In this document: positions 34,264-43,599 of the stretch, piece by piece
Layout: each line of letters starts with the position of its first letter
Numbering within the stretch: the first letter of the stretch is position 1
DNA from: SZAS-7 sp964514655
Lineage (GTDB): Bacteria > Chlamydiota > Chlamydiia > Chlamydiales > FEN-1388
Direction of reading: 5' to 3'
Assembly (NCBI GenBank): GCA_964514655.1
Contig: CAZEQY010000001.1
Coordinates: 1 to 64,000 of the forward strand
Length of the DNA: 64,000 nucleotides
Program-made: the position numbers and the translations under genes
The notes under the pieces: generated by a model
The model's input: the letters and a program-made list of their open reading frames with translations, nothing else
The model's database searches: none
Told to the model about the DNA's origin: nothing

Positions 34264-36237
34264 TCAAGCTGCCTTGGCCGCCGCAGGTTGTTGCAGCTGG
34301 GGCTGCTCAACTTCTATAAGCCAGATAAAGTCTTTCATCACATTCATGGCTTCTTGAAGCTGAAAGTCCATAGGGACGCTAGATACGCTGAGGCCACCAT
34401 CTAAATTCTTGAGGTTTTCAAGAAAATTTTGAAAAAGCTTGTTGTTGCTGATGCGCTGGGCAGAATTTCTTCTTAGTTGATCAAATGTAGCTTTATACTT
34501 AGTGATCGGCTTTTGCATATCAAATTGGTAGAGGCGGCGAATACGCTCGCGCTGAAAGAAGGGCACATCCGACAAGGTATCTTCAAAATTTGGGGGTATT
34601 GAGTCATTTTCTAGTGGATGTTTTGCATACTCTTCGCCCACTTCCATAAACGATAACTCACCAGGGATAACAATATCAGACTGCACACCAACTAGCTGAG
34701 GCGACTTACCGGATACTGTATAGTAGCGGCCTCTTGTAACTTTATATTCTCCATGCGGGTCTACAGCGTCATTTCCTTGCGTGGTGAGGGTAAAGGTTTG
34801 GAATGTACCTTTGCCATAAGTGTGATCATCTCCTAAAACAAGCGCCCTTCCATAGTCCTGCAGGGCCTGGGCTACAATTTCAGCAGCAGATGCGCTCAAG
34901 CGATCAACTAACACAATTAAAGGTCCATCCCAGATACGGCTTGAGTCTATATCGCGGATATTTTGCACGTTGCCATTTTCGTCTTTTATCGATGCTACGA
35001 TGCCCTTTTTAATAAAGAGGCCAACAACCTCTACAGCCTGGGTCAAAAGCCCCCCTGCATTCATACGCAGGTCCAATATTACGCCGCGCACCTTATTGTC
35101 TTTTGCAATACCATTATAGGCCTTTGCAAGGTCTTGACTTGATGAGCTTTCTAGATCTTGATAAAACGAATGGAGCGTTAAACATGCAATAACCCCATCC
35201 CCAAATGGCTCTAGAGTAGACTGTACGCGCGCATCTTTGATGATTACTTCTCCGCGCTTTACGCGAATATCTTTTGTCTCTACACGCTTTTCATCTCCTA
35301 CAGACACATCTCGAAGCACTGTAAGCAAAACTTCTGTATTGTCAGGTCCACGAATGCGCTCAACAACTTCTAAGCCATCAAGTCCAAGTACAGGCTCGTG
35401 ATCTATCGCAATAATCTTGTCTTTTAGCTTAAGTTCATGGCCAAGATCTGCCGGGCCTCCCTCAATGATTTTTGTGACTGTATAGCCGTCCACATCATCG
35501 CGTAGCTGCACTCCAATGCCGGTAAGGCGCTGCTGTACATCAATTAAAAACTGGGTGGCTTCAGCTGGAGTAAAGTATATGGTATGAGCATCAAGTGACG
35601 ATGCCATTGCCTTTAATAAATAGGTGCAAAAGAGCTGAGATTTAAGCTTTTTGTCCTTTGTAAGAATATCTTCTTCGTATTTAAGGCGGATTTTCTGTAG
35701 ACGCTGCATGGCCAGCTGTTTAAATTCGCTATCCATTTTTTCTGCTGCAATCATCTGCAAGGCCCTCATGCGAACTAGGCGCTCATAGAGCTCTTGGTCT
35801 GTTTTACACCAGGTAAGGTCCTTAAATTCTTTTGCGTGAACATCTCGAGGCAACTGATCTTGCTTAAGCTTATCCTCAAAGCGGTTACGCCGGTCAATGC
35901 ATGGCTGCATAAGATTGAAAATCTCCTCAAATGCAGGAAATTTACTGTACTCAAAGTCTCTTGTAATCTGCTCCAAAAGCTGGTCTGTGGGGTGAAGCCA
36001 CTTGTCGATTTCGCCTTCCAAAAAGTAGGTTTTATATGGATCTAAGAGATTGATAAAATTATCCAAAGAACGCTTTGCAAGTAGCGGTGACATCGATTTA
36101 TACACGGCATGGGCGCGCATAATCTCCTGCATTTTGTATGTCACATCATACTGGTTAATTTCGGCAGGTTTTGCCGACAATGACATGTGAAACAGTAATG
36201 TAACACAAAAAAGTGCGAAAACGTATAATCTACCCAT
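34264..36237 (-). CDS. tsp: Tail-specific protease Tsp/Prc (CT441-type)
   Basis: A C-terminal processing protease of family S41 (about 657 residues). A signal peptide (MGRLYVFALFCVTLLFHMSL) leads into an N-terminal helical domain. A PDZ domain follows around residues 230-310 (TGIGVQLRDDVDGYTVTKII, then GLDGLEVVERIRG). The catalytic Ser lies in DRLSASAAEIVAQAL and the Lys in DDHTYGKGTFQ, near residues 440-470. The C-terminal DUF3340-like region is present. The ATG at 36237 is preferred to a TTG five codons earlier. In C. trachomatis CT441 is linked to late development. Confidence 0.93.
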   Translation of the reverse strand: MGRLYVFALFCVTLLFHMSLSAKPAEINQYDVTYKMQEIMRAHAVYKSMSPLLAKRSLDNFINLLDPYKTYFLEGEIDKWLHPTDQLLEQITRDFEYSKFPAFEEIFNLMQPCIDRRNRFEDKLKQDQLPRDVHAKEFKDLTWCKTDQELYERLVRMRALQMIAAEKMDSEFKQLAMQRLQKIRLKYEEDILTKDKKLKSQLFCTYLLKAMASSLDAHTIYFTPAEATQFLIDVQQRLTGIGVQLRDDVDGYTVTKIIEGGPADLGHELKLKDKIIAIDHEPVLGLDGLEVVERIRGPDNTEVLLTVLRDVSVGDEKRVETKDIRVKRGEVIIKDARVQSTLEPFGDGVIACLTLHSFYQDLESSSSQDLAKAYNGIAKDNKVRGVILDLRMNAGGLLTQAVEVVGLFIKKGIVASIKDENGNVQNIRDIDSSRIWDGPLIVLVDRLSASAAEIVAQALQDYGRALVLGDDHTYGKGTFQTFTLTTQGNDAVDPHGEYKVTRGRYYTVSGKSPQLVGVQSDIVIPGELSFMEVGEEYAKHPLENDSIPPNFEDTLSDVPFFQRERIRRLYQFDMQKPITKYKATFDQLRRNSAQRISNNKLFQNFLENLKNLDGGLSVSSVPMDFQLQEAMNVMKDFIWLIEVEQPQLQQPAAAKAA

Positions 36238-36369
36238 TATCTTGCGCTCCAAAGGTGGAATCTATCTAAAAGATGTCATCTTAGCAGTAAGATGTCCTAT
36301 TGCCAATAGGAAAAAAGAGGGATTTTCCTCTAAAATGGTGAAAAAAATACCGAAAATAGCAGAAAATGC

Positions 36370-36397
36370 TTGAAGAAAATAATTTTACGTGTATAAT
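36370..36397 (+). promoter_or_regulatory. Promoter of euo
   Basis: -35 TTGAAG (36370-36375) and a perfect -10 TATAAT (36392-36397) are separated by 16 bases. Transcription should start near 36404, giving a leader of about 118 nucleotides with an AAGGGG site before the ATG. The region 36253-36369 has no other feature I can name. Confidence 0.65.
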
Positions 36398-36521
36398 AAA
36401 TGGTTCAAAACAAGTGCGAATTGAGGAAAAATGCCCTTTTCGCGGTGGCTTAAGGCACGTGTCCTTGAGTCATGTTTATGTGCTTAAACTTTAGGAAAAT
36501 AAAAATAAGAAGGGGAAAACC

Positions 36522-36965
36522 ATGAAAGAAAACCAAACCGAAGTTGTTGTTCACGACAACAAAAAAGTGGTGTCGATTACCGAAGCTGCTAAGCTGAACA
36601 ACGTAACACGCCAAGCTATTTACGTAGCAATTAAGCTTAACAAACTAAAAGCTACAAAAGAAACAAGCCGTTGGATGATTCACGTTGAAGATCTCAACGA
36701 GTACCGCAAGCAAAAGTATTCACGCACAAAGTCCACCTTCCAAGGTGAGTTGCTGTTTGACAACACGAAAGGTTATTATTCAGTTAACCAAGTTGCGAAA
36801 ATGCTTAACGTTCCTGCGCAAAAGATCTATTACGCAACTCGCGCTGGCTACCTCAAAGCGATCCGCAAGGGCGCTGCATGGGTTGTTCGCATTGAAGATG
36901 TTAAGGGATACCAAGAATCATACTTGGCTTCAAAAGCAAACAAGAAGCAGCAACAAGCGAGCTAA
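36522..36965 (+). CDS. euo: Developmental repressor Euo (CT446-type)
   Basis: Euo represses late genes during the replicative phase of chlamydiae. The 147 residues contain two MerR/excisionase-like helix-turn-helix units: SITEAAKLNNVTRQAIYVAI (about 18-37) followed by LKATKETSRWMIHVEDLNEY, and SVNQVAKMLNVPAQKIYYAT (about 86-105) followed by LKAIRKGAAWVVRIEDVKGY. The internal duplication is clear. It is shorter than the Chlamydia protein (about 180), and the region between tsp and recJ matches the known euo neighbourhood. Strong own promoter; transcribed opposite to tsp. Confidence 0.93.
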   Translation: MKENQTEVVVHDNKKVVSITEAAKLNNVTRQAIYVAIKLNKLKATKETSRWMIHVEDLNEYRKQKYSRTKSTFQGELLFDNTKGYYSVNQVAKMLNVPAQKIYYATRAGYLKAIRKGAAWVVRIEDVKGYQESYLASKANKKQQQAS

Positions 36966-37013
36966 TTGTAATGGACTGGCAGGTATACGACTATAAGTCG
37001 TATACTTTGCAGT

Positions 37014-38141
37014 TCAGGATAGGTAAATGACCGATTCTAAGTGGCATGTCTCGGCAAACATGTCGTAGACATGTGCCCTTCGAATGGTGTAGCCACTTTG
37101 GCATAAAACTTTTAGGTCGCGAGCAAGCGTCGCCGGCATACACGATATATAGATAAGCTCCTTTGGCTTATTCTTCGTAATGATCTCCACTACTTTTTCA
37201 GATAGCCCCGTTCTTGGCGGATTTACAATCCACGTACCATATTGAGTAATTGGTAGCGTTTGGATCTTTTCACACGCCATAGCGTAAAATTCGATGTTCT
37301 GGATCTTATTTTCTTGGGCGCTTTTTTTAGCAAGGCTTATAGCATCGCCGTCAAGCTCAACCCCAAGCACCTGTCTTCCTTCTCTTGCTGCAAGAAGCGA
37401 TAAAATGCCAACGCCGCAGTAGAGGTCTAAAATAGGGCCAGGAGCAACTTTTGCAAGTACATCCTTATAGAGTATAAGGGCCATTTCCGGGTTATTCTGC
37501 ACAAAGACTTTAGGCGAAAAAAAGAACCGCAGCCCCTCAATCTCGCGCTCAAAGATGGCTCTATCCCCCTCTATTTTACCACCTGCCATAAAAGCCCAAT
37601 CATCTTGGCTATTTCGCATAACGACAGTATGTTCTGCCTCTTTGGCGCGTACAGAACTAAAGCTCTTTTCAGAAAAAATCAGGCACCGCTCAATGGGCAA
37701 TATAGTGGTATTGTCGCGAGCATAAAAGCCACACTCTTTACCGTGCAGCGTTACTTTCTGCCGGTAGCACCACTCTTTTTTTGCCGGGGTAATATCTACA
37801 GGAAAATCGACTGTACATTTTAGCGCGCGCTCTAAAGCATCGATAAGCCATTCTTTTTTATAGGCAATTTGTCCCTCATAGGCAATATGCTGCAGCTGAC
37901 AGCCTCCACAGGTGCCAAAATAGGGGCAAGGCGGCTTTACTCGTAGGGGGCTTGGCTCTACAACCTCAAGAAGCTCAGCTTCAAAGTAGGACTTTTTTTT
38001 GGCAGTAATCCTTACTACCACCACTTCATCCGGAATAACATCGGCAACAAAAATCACCCACCCTTGATGGCGTATTAACCCCTTGCCACCAAAGACTAGT
38101 TTTTGCACGCTTGCCTGTACTTGCTCGCCTATTTCAAACAT
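37014..38141 (-). CDS. RlmD/RumA-type rRNA (uracil-5-)-methyltransferase
   Basis: SAM-dependent RNA m5U methyltransferase (375 residues). A TRAM-like beta barrel spans residues 1-60. The [4Fe-4S] ligands are in CPYFGTCGGCQ (about 77-87), with a fourth Cys in ERCLIF. SAM motif I is ILDLYCGVGILSLLAA, the catalytic region is NPPRTGLS, and YISCMPATLARDL carries the nucleophilic Cys. It is close to RumA/RlmD, but TrmA or RlmC activity cannot be excluded. It ends 49 bases from the convergent euo stop, and its ATG lies at 38141. Confidence 0.9.
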   Translation of the reverse strand: MFEIGEQVQASVQKLVFGGKGLIRHQGWVIFVADVIPDEVVVVRITAKKKSYFEAELLEVVEPSPLRVKPPCPYFGTCGGCQLQHIAYEGQIAYKKEWLIDALERALKCTVDFPVDITPAKKEWCYRQKVTLHGKECGFYARDNTTILPIERCLIFSEKSFSSVRAKEAEHTVVMRNSQDDWAFMAGGKIEGDRAIFEREIEGLRFFFSPKVFVQNNPEMALILYKDVLAKVAPGPILDLYCGVGILSLLAAREGRQVLGVELDGDAISLAKKSAQENKIQNIEFYAMACEKIQTLPITQYGTWIVNPPRTGLSEKVVEIITKNKPKELIYISCMPATLARDLKVLCQSGYTIRRAHVYDMFAETCHLESVIYLS

Positions 38142-38173
38142 AGCTTGTAAGTATAGCAGAAAAAGGGGTTTTT

Positions 38174-38268
38174 TCTCTTAATCTTAGTCTTGATCTTGAT
38201 CTTAATCTCTATTTCAAGTGTGTGTAAGAGACTAAGATGAGGGGGGGGTCCCCCCCCCTCTTTTTTTT
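38174..38268. repeat. Repeat-rich spacer with poly-G/poly-C tract
   Basis: The tract 38175-38208 is a run of CTTAATCTTAGTCTTGATCTT-like units matching the inverted repeat at 45-107. Arms ATCTTAGTCT (38181-38190) and AGACTAAGAT (38229-38238) pair perfectly. Then G8 (38241-38248), T, C9 (38250-38258) and T8 (38261-38268) follow, touching the beta-helix stop at 38271. The G/C tract is self-complementary and slip-prone. Confidence 0.6.
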
Positions 38269-38270
38269 GG

Positions 38271-39926
38271 CTAGCCGCCGTTGTTGATGGAGCAGCAGAT
38301 ATTTGAACCCGCTACTGGTAGCATACCAATTGGTTGAGCCTGAATTGAAGGCACATTTTCGCAATCTAAGCCGTTGTTACAAGCAGTGTTAAAATAGACC
38401 TCTGTAATGCTTCCTGAGCCTATTGATATGCCTGTATCATTCGAGTAGACGCTATTGCCTGAAATATGGTTTCCTGCATTATCTTCTACCAAAATGCCAT
38501 ATCTACCTGCACCCCAGATCTGGTTGCCTATGATGGCGTTTTTACCAGATGTGTTGAGGTGTACGCCAATGTCTTCAGCGTTTATCACGCAATTTTTTAT
38601 AAGACACCCTTCGGCATCTGACATATTTACGCCATTGCCAAATGCTGTTAGTTGGCAATTTTCTATACTTACATCGCGGCCACTTTCAATATTTACGGCA
38701 TCTGTACTAAATCCACAAAATACCGAATCTCGCACCTGCACATCACTATAGGTGGCACACTCTGCAAGACCTACATGCAATGATGCCGCTGTGTAGTTGT
38801 ACTGAAATGAAGCTGGATCACATACCACATTTTCAATAAGGCAGCCTGAGCCATTGACAAGGAATATTCCCTCAAAGTTTACAACTTCAGTGGGATACTT
38901 TTTGATGTTTGTATTGCGAATGATGATATCATTTGCAGTATTGCCTTCTGCACAATCGCCAAGCTGTATTGCATGAAATGAAGAAAATATGGACGCCTTC
39001 ATGTTGCAGTGGTCGATAAGTAGATCATCTACTTTAAGCACATTGACTGTGCAGAACCACTCTGAAAAATTGCAATTTGTAAGCATGATATTTTCAGATT
39101 CACCTTCTACGTGAAAGGCAACGTTTACACGATTTGGATTATAGTCAGTTACAGGAGACTCAAAGTCGCAGCCATCTACGGTAACTCCTATAGAGCCTTG
39201 AATCCAAATTCCGGCACCATCGGCGCTATTAAACGCTACTAATGCAGCAGTTGGCGGAGCAAGATCAGAACTTTCATGGGCCTCTAGATGCGTGTTAAGC
39301 ACCTTAATATCAGAAGAGTCCTCAATGAAAATTCCCTTAGTAGTATTTAAGGTATAGAGATTTGATAGCGTTGCTTTTTTCACTCCTGCAAGGTGGATAG
39401 CTGCACTTGTTGCTGTTTTAAAGATGCTTGCACCCTTAATAACGTCATTTTCAAGCGTAAACTCACTCACATTTTCTGCAAGAACGCCCTGGGCCTGGCT
39501 ATCTGTAAGCGTCAGGCTGTTGTTATGAAAGTTAATGCTTACATTATCCGCCGTAACGGTAATTGCAGCATCTGATCCATTATAGACTAAATCCTTTATC
39601 ACACAGTATTTACCAGACTTAGAAATAACGATAGGCACATGGTCTATCACCTGTGTCATATCACATGGCAACGATGTATTGACAAACTGAATAACCTCGT
39701 TAATTTCCTGTTTGATGCGATTACAGCAGTGATGAACGTCTGAGTCAATCTCCTTAACATCTCCACAAATATCGCAAGACCTACTGCTAGAAGAGCTTGA
39801 GCCATGAGGCTTTTTGATCTTCGCATGTTTCTTTTTATGCTGCGCAGCCGGTAAAGCTGAAACACTCGCAAATACGCCCGCAAGCAGGGCTAAAAGGGCT
39901 ATCTTTTTGTAAAAACTGATCTTCAT
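38271..39926 (-). CDS. Secreted Cys-rich beta-helix protein, tandem copy A
   Basis: A 551-residue exported protein. The signal peptide (KKIALLALLAGVFASVSALP) is followed by a basic Ser-rich linker, then a Cys cluster CDICGDVKEIDSDVHHCC. The conserved opening is SKSGKYCVIKDLVYNG, then INFHNNSLTLTDSQAQGV. NosD-like rungs follow with LSNLYTLNTTKGIFIEDSSD, NCNFSEW, NCQLTAF and NCVINAE, plus ISGNSVYSNDTGISIGSGS near the end. The terminus is VAGSNICCSI. It is clearly a paralogue of the next gene (15 bases away): same Cys framework, same opening and same end. A surface or extracellular role is inferred; disulfide cross-linking would fit the Cys pairs. Confidence 0.83.
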   Translation of the reverse strand: MKISFYKKIALLALLAGVFASVSALPAAQHKKKHAKIKKPHGSSSSSSRSCDICGDVKEIDSDVHHCCNRIKQEINEVIQFVNTSLPCDMTQVIDHVPIVISKSGKYCVIKDLVYNGSDAAITVTADNVSINFHNNSLTLTDSQAQGVLAENVSEFTLENDVIKGASIFKTATSAAIHLAGVKKATLSNLYTLNTTKGIFIEDSSDIKVLNTHLEAHESSDLAPPTAALVAFNSADGAGIWIQGSIGVTVDGCDFESPVTDYNPNRVNVAFHVEGESENIMLTNCNFSEWFCTVNVLKVDDLLIDHCNMKASIFSSFHAIQLGDCAEGNTANDIIIRNTNIKKYPTEVVNFEGIFLVNGSGCLIENVVCDPASFQYNYTAASLHVGLAECATYSDVQVRDSVFCGFSTDAVNIESGRDVSIENCQLTAFGNGVNMSDAEGCLIKNCVINAEDIGVHLNTSGKNAIIGNQIWGAGRYGILVEDNAGNHISGNSVYSNDTGISIGSGSITEVYFNTACNNGLDCENVPSIQAQPIGMLPVAGSNICCSINNGG

Positions 39927-39940
39927 TGTATAATCCTTTG

Positions 39941-41791
39941 TTAATCTTCTATTTGACAGCAGATGTTAGAGCCGACAAGCACGATATCTGACGGAACTTG
40001 AGGCGTGCTCACATTGATGCAGTTGGTATTACTGTTATTGCACGAGGTGTTGTAATAAGTTTCGGTGTTGCCTCCCTGATTATCGATACCAAAGACGCTA
40101 CCGAAAACTCTATTACCTCTAATGTGGTTAGCAGATGAGTTCTCATCAACAAAAATACCATAAACGCTGTTGTTAACAACTTCGCAGTTCACGACAGCAT
40201 TTACAAAGCTATTTTGAATATACACACCCGAGCCAGACTCTGAATCTTGCGCATCTGCGATGAGTGAATCTCTAATTTGGCAGCCACCGGCACCACTACC
40301 TTCTCCAAAGCCTAAAATGTAGACGTTTGCGAAATTAGCGCCAAAAAACTCGCTATTTGTAAAGGTGTTGTTAGTGCCATTTTCGATGAAAAGACCAAAC
40401 GCATTGTCTCCGGTTACCATGCAATTTGTAGCAAAAATGCTGTCATAGGCTAGTGCTGGAGTACAACCTGAACTATTGGCACATCCTATATGAATGGCTG
40501 CCGGTAAATACCCGTCATCGGTACTTGATGCTGTATGTACGATGACATTTTCTAAGGCAGCGCTACTTCCTTGCGCAAAGAGAAGCCCATCAAATCCCGG
40601 AACAGAGTTTTGCTGACTAAAACTTGAATCTCGTATGATGATGTTGTTTGCAAGCTCATCTTCGGTGTTAAAATCTCCAAACTGACAAAGGCAAAGATTA
40701 GAAAAAAATGCTGCAACAGCCTCCACATGGTCTATAGTAAGGTCTGTAACCTGGCTTGCATAGATCGATATTGGCCAGTCTCTAAAGGTGCTATCCTTCA
40801 CGACAACGTTTTCAGAATCGCCAAAGATAAATATGCCATTTGAAGCTGTATTGGGGTCTTCGCCTATTGCAGCACCTTCAAATGTAGTTGCATCGACCCA
40901 AACGCCAATTGAATTTTCCACCCAAACGCCAGCTCCTTGCGAAGTTACGCTATCGCCAAAAGAGCCTTCGTGATAGCGCACAAGGGCACCTACCACTTTG
41001 ACATCCGTAGAATCTATAATCTGTATACCCTTGGTAGTGTTGTAGGTGTAGATATTTTCAAGTGTTGCCTTCTGTACGTTTGTAAGCTTAACAGCTACAC
41101 TTGTTGTTGTATGAAATAGCTGCTCGCCTTGGATAACGTCATTTAGCAGTGTAAATTCTGAAACATCCGTCACAACAACGCCTTGAGCATTTTGATCTGT
41201 TAAGGTGAGGCTATGGTTATGAAAATTAAGCGTCACATTATCACTTGCTACTGTAATAGCAGCGCCGGAGCCTACATACCTAAGATCCTTTGTCACGCAG
41301 TACTTACCAGGCTGTCTGATTGTATATGGCACTGTGCTGATGGCTATTGGTGCATCGCAAGGAAACTCTGCCTGCAGTAGCTCTAAAAGCTGCCATAAAA
41401 GAGCATCTATCTCTTTGCAGCACTTTGAAACATCAGATTCCAAGTCATTAAGCTCTCTACAACCGTCACAACCAGAAGAGTTTTCATACATCTTCTTTGC
41501 TTGCATCTTTAACTTATTTACTTTGAGCCATCTGGTAAGAGCCTGGACTTTACCCAGCGTCTGCTCGACCATCTCTTGATTGTCACTATTTTTTGCTAAA
41601 ACTACAGCTTTGGCGTACTGGAGGACTTCATTTACCTCCCTACTCAATTTTTTATCTTGGATTCTCTTGGCTAGGCTTTCAAGCTTTGGCAGCGTGCCTT
41701 CAAGAGTCCTTATGGTGTTGTCAGCAGCATGTAGAGGTGCTGTCAGTGCAAAAACTCCTAAGAGCCATGCAACAAAATACTGGTTCTTCAT
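39941..41791 (-). CDS. Secreted Cys-rich beta-helix protein, tandem copy B
   Basis: A 616-residue paralogue of copy A, first in the pair. The signal peptide is MKNQYFVAWLLGVFALTAPL. Residues about 28-105 form a helical, coiled-coil-like stretch absent from copy A (LESLAKRIQDKKLSREVNEV). The shared part begins CDGCRELNDLESDVSKCCKE, then QPGKYCVTKDLRYVGSG, NFHNHSLTLTDQNAQGV and VSEFTLLNDVIQG. The same rung pattern follows, ending VGSNICCQIED. The two genes are probably one operon. Neither has an autotransporter domain, so they differ from Pmp proteins. Confidence 0.83.
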   Translation of the reverse strand: MKNQYFVAWLLGVFALTAPLHAADNTIRTLEGTLPKLESLAKRIQDKKLSREVNEVLQYAKAVVLAKNSDNQEMVEQTLGKVQALTRWLKVNKLKMQAKKMYENSSGCDGCRELNDLESDVSKCCKEIDALLWQLLELLQAEFPCDAPIAISTVPYTIRQPGKYCVTKDLRYVGSGAAITVASDNVTLNFHNHSLTLTDQNAQGVVVTDVSEFTLLNDVIQGEQLFHTTTSVAVKLTNVQKATLENIYTYNTTKGIQIIDSTDVKVVGALVRYHEGSFGDSVTSQGAGVWVENSIGVWVDATTFEGAAIGEDPNTASNGIFIFGDSENVVVKDSTFRDWPISIYASQVTDLTIDHVEAVAAFFSNLCLCQFGDFNTEDELANNIIIRDSSFSQQNSVPGFDGLLFAQGSSAALENVIVHTASSTDDGYLPAAIHIGCANSSGCTPALAYDSIFATNCMVTGDNAFGLFIENGTNNTFTNSEFFGANFANVYILGFGEGSGAGGCQIRDSLIADAQDSESGSGVYIQNSFVNAVVNCEVVNNSVYGIFVDENSSANHIRGNRVFGSVFGIDNQGGNTETYYNTSCNNSNTNCINVSTPQVPSDIVLVGSNICCQIED

Positions 41792-41850
41792 CGCTATCTC
41801 CTTGTTAAAGTTGAAACTTTAAGCAGGATGGCATAACAACGAATTTTATT

Positions 41851-43599
41851 CTATAGGATTTGAAAATCGCGAATGAGAAGCTGGATACTCGAGCCATTTA
41901 CTTGGGGAGTAAAAGCAACCCGTAGTGGTAGAGGCTTCTTTTGTAGAAAGGGCAAGCGAAAAGCCTGTCCAACCGCGAGGCCTTCTAGCATGCGGTCTTC
42001 TTGTTCTAGATACATCTTGAGATGCTGCTTGCCGATAATTTTTGGTTCGGCAATCTGCTGGCAGTCGGCATAGAGCATAGGCGGAGGGTTACCATGGCCG
42101 TAGGGCTCTAAAAGCTTTAAGGACTCCATAAGGTCAAAGGTAAGATCATCAAAACGTACATGGGCATCAAGCTGCAGCTTTGGGGTGATGTGCTGCTCGT
42201 GCAGCTTTTCATTTGCAATGGCGATAAAGCGCTCAGTAAATTCTTCGATACAGCTTTCACGTATTGTAAGACCAGCTGCAGAGTCATGCCCACCAAAGTT
42301 TAATAAAAGATCAGATAGATCCTTTAACACGCCAAGAACAGGAAATTCAGGAATAGAACGAACAGAGCCCTTTCCTACCTGGCCATCTAAGGCAATCATG
42401 ACTGTAGGTCTATTGTACTGTTTGGAGATGCGCATTGCTAAGATGGCGATGATGCCGGGGTGCCATTTGCGAGAGGTCATGACAATAGCGCGATTTGTAA
42501 GTATTTCAGGATGCGCCTCTAGGGTTTTTTCCACGTCCTTTGTCATCTGGCGCTCTATCTTTTGTCGCTCTATGTTATAGAGGTTAAGCTCGATGGCAAG
42601 TTTTTCAGCAGCAAGAGCCTGCTTTGCTAAGAGAAGCTTAACGCCTTGCTCAGGCTCAGCTATACGGCCAAGGCTATTTAAACGAGGCGCTATCTTTGAA
42701 GCAATGATAGACGTTGTGCTATCTAATACATCCGTCTCACATATAGATAAAAGCTTTGCAAGGCCTATTCGCTTTGTCTTTCGTAGCTGCTCAAGCCCAT
42801 AAGAAACTAAGATGCGATTTTCTCCGAGCAAAAGGCCCATGTCAGAGACTGTGCCAATGGCAACAAGGTCTAAGTAGCGTTTAAGGTCCACTTTTTTAGC
42901 AGGAAGCATGCCTTCATCTACTAGATGTTCAGTAAGCGCACAGGCAAGCTTAAAGGCAACGCCAACACCAGTAAGCTCTCTATTTGGATACTCTGAACTT
43001 ACAAGCTTTGGATTGAGCGTAGCTACGCAAAGTGGAATTTTATTAGTAGGCTCATGATGGTCTGTGATGATAACGTCTATTTTATGACGAACTACTTCTT
43101 CAATCTGCTCTGCCGCTGTAATGCCGCAGTCTACTGTAATGAGAAGCGTGCAGTGAGTTTTGAGGGCATATTCAAGTGCGTCGAGGATCATACTCTGACG
43201 AAGAAGCTGCGTCCTATTCGAGATATAGTGAAATACCTTAGCGCCAACGAATGAAAGAAACTCTGCTAAAAGCGCAGTCCCCGTCATGCCGTCAACATCG
43301 TTATCTCCATAAACTAAAATGTTTTCTTCATTCTGAATTGCCTGCATGATGCGCTGCATAGCTTGAGGCATCTCAGCAAAAAGAAAGGGATCAAGAAGAT
43401 CGGGTAGCTTGCCATAGAGGTAGTAGTGGATATCGTCAGTAGAAGTAATGCCCCGAGAGACAAGAACCTGTGCAAGCACAGGATGCAGGTGAAATTCCTG
43501 CATAATTTTTTGTAGTCGATCAGGGTCCTTCTTTGGGTCTACCCAAAGAAGGTCCTTAGTTTTTGTTAGAAATCCGGTTACCTGTATGTTGTCATTCAC
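41851..43599 (-). CDS. recJ: Single-stranded-DNA exonuclease RecJ
   Basis: 5'-3' exonuclease of the DHH family (582 residues) for mismatch and recombinational repair. Motifs: YGDNDVDGMTGTALLAE (about 97-113), ITVDCGI, ITDHHEP (DHH motif), NPK, and GGHDSAAGLTI in the DHHA1 domain. The start is GTG, whose G is the last base of the secDF TAG, a one-base overlap that implies coupled translation. The order recJ next to secDF and near euo matches C. trachomatis CT446-CT448. Confidence 0.93.
   Translation of the reverse strand: MNDNIQVTGFLTKTKDLLWVDPKKDPDRLQKIMQEFHLHPVLAQVLVSRGITSTDDIHYYLYGKLPDLLDPFLFAEMPQAMQRIMQAIQNEENILVYGDNDVDGMTGTALLAEFLSFVGAKVFHYISNRTQLLRQSMILDALEYALKTHCTLLITVDCGITAAEQIEEVVRHKIDVIITDHHEPTNKIPLCVATLNPKLVSSEYPNRELTGVGVAFKLACALTEHLVDEGMLPAKKVDLKRYLDLVAIGTVSDMGLLLGENRILVSYGLEQLRKTKRIGLAKLLSICETDVLDSTTSIIASKIAPRLNSLGRIAEPEQGVKLLLAKQALAAEKLAIELNLYNIERQKIERQMTKDVEKTLEAHPEILTNRAIVMTSRKWHPGIIAILAMRISKQYNRPTVMIALDGQVGKGSVRSIPEFPVLGVLKDLSDLLLNFGGHDSAAGLTIRESCIEEFTERFIAIANEKLHEQHITPKLQLDAHVRFDDLTFDLMESLKLLEPYGHGNPPPMLYADCQQIAEPKIIGKQHLKMYLEQEDRMLEGLAVGQAFRLPFLQKKPLPLRVAFTPQVNGSSIQLLIRDFQIL

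Noticed and set aside
42185..42580. A 131-residue plus-strand frame within recJ
   Set aside because: It lies opposite the clear DHH/DHHA1 coding frame.
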